Positions 61,199 to 64,000 of a stretch of DNA of 64,000 bases are shown here, piece by piece. Origin of the DNA: Strigops habroptila (lineage: Eukaryota; Chordata; Aves; Psittaciformes; Psittacidae). Made by a program: the position numbers and the translations under genes. Position 1 is the first letter of the stretch; each line of letters starts with the position of its first letter. The notes beneath the pieces were generated by a model, which did not search any database, had not been told where the DNA came from, and saw only the letters and a list, made by a program, of their open reading frames with translations. Where the stretch lies: positions 6,003,719 through 6,067,718 of the forward strand of contig NC_044288.2 in NCBI RefSeq assembly GCF_004027225.2, in the 5' to 3' direction.

Positions 61199-64000
61199 AT
61201 GGCCCTGAGGTGGCAACGATTGTGACTCACTCAGCACTGGAGTTGTAATCAGAGATTGGTGTTGGGGAGGATTACAGCTATGAGAGGGCTGGGCCTGTTT
61301 TAAGGGGAAATGCTAAAGTTCAGGGGACAGGATTTACTTATTTATCCATGATTTTCATACTCAGGGGCGGAGGGACCCACGAGCAGCACCCTCATCTCCA
61401 TCGTCAGGGCTCCTTGGCAAAATCATTAAAAACATCAGGAGAAAAGCAACTACAGACAAAAAAAAGAGGGGAATAAGGATCTCAGCGCAGTGTTTTCCCT
61501 GACAAGAACCTGATCTGACAGAGCTCAGCGTTTTGAGTGTAATTGGCAGCCTCTGCCCGGGAGAGGCCCATGGACAAACTTGCTCCAAGACAAAATGATG
61601 CCCCATCCCTGTGCCTTGGGGTCCTGGCAGCAGCGGGGGGCAAGATGGGGACCGCGGCTCCGGCACGGCCGCCTTGGGGAACATCAGCCTTCACCTGAGT
61701 AATGAGACAAAATCCAGGGAAAACACACATGAAAAGGAAGGCAAAGAGAAACTCTTAGGAAATAAGATCAAAGTCCTGCCTTCAACAGTGTTGTCCTGCA
61801 GCTATGGAGAAACCCAGATAGCCCTAATTGCAGCAGCCGTGCACGGTGCTGGGCGCAGCACGGGAGCAAGGGCTGGCCATGCAGTAGAGGACGGCTTAGG
61901 GCTACCGTGAGGTCCCAGCACCCAGCCTGGAGTGACAGGAACACCAGGGCTATCCTGGCTTGGCTTTTGGTTTTGTGTTTTGGAGTGCTCCTGCCCCATT
62001 CCCACAGGCCCATGGAGTTTGGGAGCACTGTGCAAGTGAGAAGAAGTGGTGCTGGTCCTCGTGTGAAGGGTGAGCAGGGTCTGCACCAGCCTAAAGCAGC
62101 TTTCTCCAACAGTGCCTGTGCCTGCAAGTGCAGGAGACACAGGGAAAACTGAGCCCTAAATCTCCTGTCATTTATTCTGCAAGCCTGGGTGCAAAGCTCA
62201 GCCATCAGAGCCAGTTGTGCAGCTTTAATGCAGCTCTGCTGGATTCAACGTGTTCAACCAGCCGCCTGCTCGCTCCCATGCAGAATAACCAGGTTTTAGC
62301 ACATCCATGTAGAAGACCCCCAAAGGGCCCCATGGTGCCAAGCCCAGCATGGAGCAAGGCTGCTCTCAGCTGCCTCCACCACATCAACCTGCGGCTGCCT
62401 GTGGTTCCCGGGGTCAGGCAGTATTCCCATGCCTCCAGCACCGTGATTCTGCTCGGGCTGGTTGTGGCTCTGGAGACAGGCAAGGGGTGCAGCAGGAGCA
62501 GGACTCTGCCTGCCTCCAGCACCCAAAACGCTGCCTGTCTCCTGTTTGGTGCCAGGCTTTGGAAAGAGCCCTGGTTCCTCCCCTGCCCTTGGAGGGGGAC
62601 ACTGATGGGGTGATGGTGGGTCCTTGCCTGTGCTCCCACAGGGTATCCCCAGCTTCCTCTCCTGTACCAGCTGCACCTTTTGTGGCCAGGACTTTTCTAA
62701 AGTATATTCTTGTGTGGTTTTTCTCTTTCTCCCTCTCTGGTTGAAGGAGCAGAGGGAAGCTGCTGGCTTGCAACACATTGCATGTTGTATTTAGCATAAT
62801 TGTATTAAATACAATTGTATTAAATTAGTTCCTTCAACATTTGAAAAAGAAACATTGGATAAAACTCATGGTCAGCTGCTTGGACGTGATTAGAGAGTAG
62901 GTTTACACATGGGAAACGGTTACAAAGGAGAACAGAAAAGAAGCTGCCTGGAGTACAGTCTCTCTTTTGGCAAACTGCAGAGAAACTCCAGAACTGAAGC
63001 TCTCTCAGGTTCCCTATGCAACTTCCCGAGGCAGGACCCAGGGATGGAGCAGAGGGAGGCAGCCCCAGCATGGGGTGGTGGGGGACAGGGATGGTCCAGG
63101 GGTGCTCTGTCTGGGCCCATGTGGGTGCCAGCAGTATTCCGGGGCAGCTCCAGACATCGTGGAGCACCAGTGACCTGGGCTGGCTATTGCAAACCCCCTC
63201 TGTTTATTAACATGTTCAGCGCACAGATTTATTCTGCAGGCAGACACTTATTGCTGCCTTCAAACAGGGTCTGGCACATGATGATGGATGAGCCGACAGG
63301 TTTGCCTCCTCTCGCCGCGGGCCCTGTAGCACCCTGGTCCTCTACCACATGAGCAGCAGCTGGTCCCCAAGGGGGGACAAGGGTCCAGGATCCACGGCAC
63401 CAATTCAGCCCGACCCCTGTGACGGGTGTCAGGGTGCCTGGGTTCCCGCTGCGGTGAAGGGAAGCAGCTGGCTGGCCCTTTAAAGCCTTTTTTTCTCCTC
63501 TCTTGTTAAAAGATGTCTGGGAGGGGAGCTGCCAATCTGAAAAATGATCCTTTCTTTTTTCCATTTTCTTCCTTCTCTCCTTCTAGCTTGTGCTCATCTG
63601 TTCAGGTGAACCGCAGGCACATTCATTAAATCTCTGTCTTTGACACCTCAGCTGCTTTGGAGCCCTGGGCTGCTCTTTCTCTTTCCTTTCTGTGGTTTTT
63701 TTTTCCCCTTTCCCCATCTCCAGCTCGCCTGATCAGCACACTAAAGCAGTGCAAGCAAGCTGCAGAATAGTTAACTAAGCATAACTTTAACTGCTAGCTG
63801 CTGAGTGGCCAGTTTTGTGGAGGGCACTGGGTGCAGCCGCTGTCCCTGCCTCGGGACAGAGCATCAGTGCCACTGGGGTGGCAAGGAGGGAAGCTGGGCA
63901 TGATGATGGCACAGCCTGCACCCAGCCAGCCCCCTAGACCACGGCCAGCAGCCAAGGGCTTGGCTGGCTCCACTTCCCTCAGTCCCACTAAATCCTGTTA

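Larger units (their letters stand above)
48451..64000. other. Gene-free interval downstream of C1orf216
   Basis: About 15.5 kb with no recognisable gene except one exon-like segment at 54,826-55,001. Human PSMB2 is the next gene on this side by memory, but no PSMB2 exon is present here, so it must lie further right or the order differs. The contents are a long CR1 piece, a GC-rich minisatellite, simple repeats and AT-rich islands. Most long open frames are GC-rich chance frames on both strands. Confidence 0.6.

Noticed and set aside
48451-64000. PSMB2 exons expected from human synteny
   Set aside because: I searched the reading frames for the proteasome beta-2 sequence and saw none. The gene is probably beyond the right edge.

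Overview
This is vertebrate nuclear DNA, almost certainly from a bird. Three intron-containing genes are built with standard vertebrate splice signals and very high protein similarity to human AGO4, CLSPN and C1orf216. The promoters are CpG islands and the interspersed repeats are CR1 LINE fragments, the main avian retroposon. The gene order AGO4 - CLSPN - C1orf216 and the orientations (AGO4 facing away from the other two) match human 1p34.3, which I recall as corresponding to chicken chromosome 23. The species cannot be decided from the sequence.

Layout. From 1 to 12.5 kb on the minus strand lies AGO4. Its 18 coding exons could all be placed and sum to an 861-residue protein, the length I recall for human AGO4; the 3' UTR runs off the left edge. 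Its CpG island covers about 11.95-13.17 kb. A 2.7-kb spacer follows. CLSPN then runs on the plus strand from its CCAAT/GC-box promoter near 16.0 kb, with 25 coding exons from 16,162 to 31,266, about 1,341-1,342 residues and a poly(A) signal at 32,436. After a 12-kb gene-free stretch, a second CpG island with a CGG repeat (about 44.65-45.15 kb) marks the likely 5' non-coding exon of C1orf216. Its 277-residue reading frame lies in one coding exon at 45,988-46,821. The remaining 15.5 kb (48.45-64 kb) holds no recognisable gene. It contains CR1 pieces, minisatellites, AT-rich islands that may be conserved regulatory DNA, and one exon-like minus-strand segment (54,826-55,001) of unknown identity.

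Function. AGO4 is a microRNA-guided Argonaute whose slicer tetrad is broken here, as in other AGO4 proteins. CLSPN is the replication-fork adaptor that brings CHK1 to ATR; its three CHK1-binding repeats and its beta-TrCP degron are intact. C1orf216 is an uncharacterised UPF0500 protein. The genes are neighbours by conserved synteny and nothing here says they act together.

I found no novel multi-gene system. The points most worth checking are a GC-AG intron in AGO4, a tandem TAGCAG acceptor and a 21-bp in-frame duplication in CLSPN, a cluster of NK2, CArG and MEF2-like motifs at 37.27-37.34 kb, the CGG tract before C1orf216, and the orphan exon-like segment at 54.8-55.0 kb.
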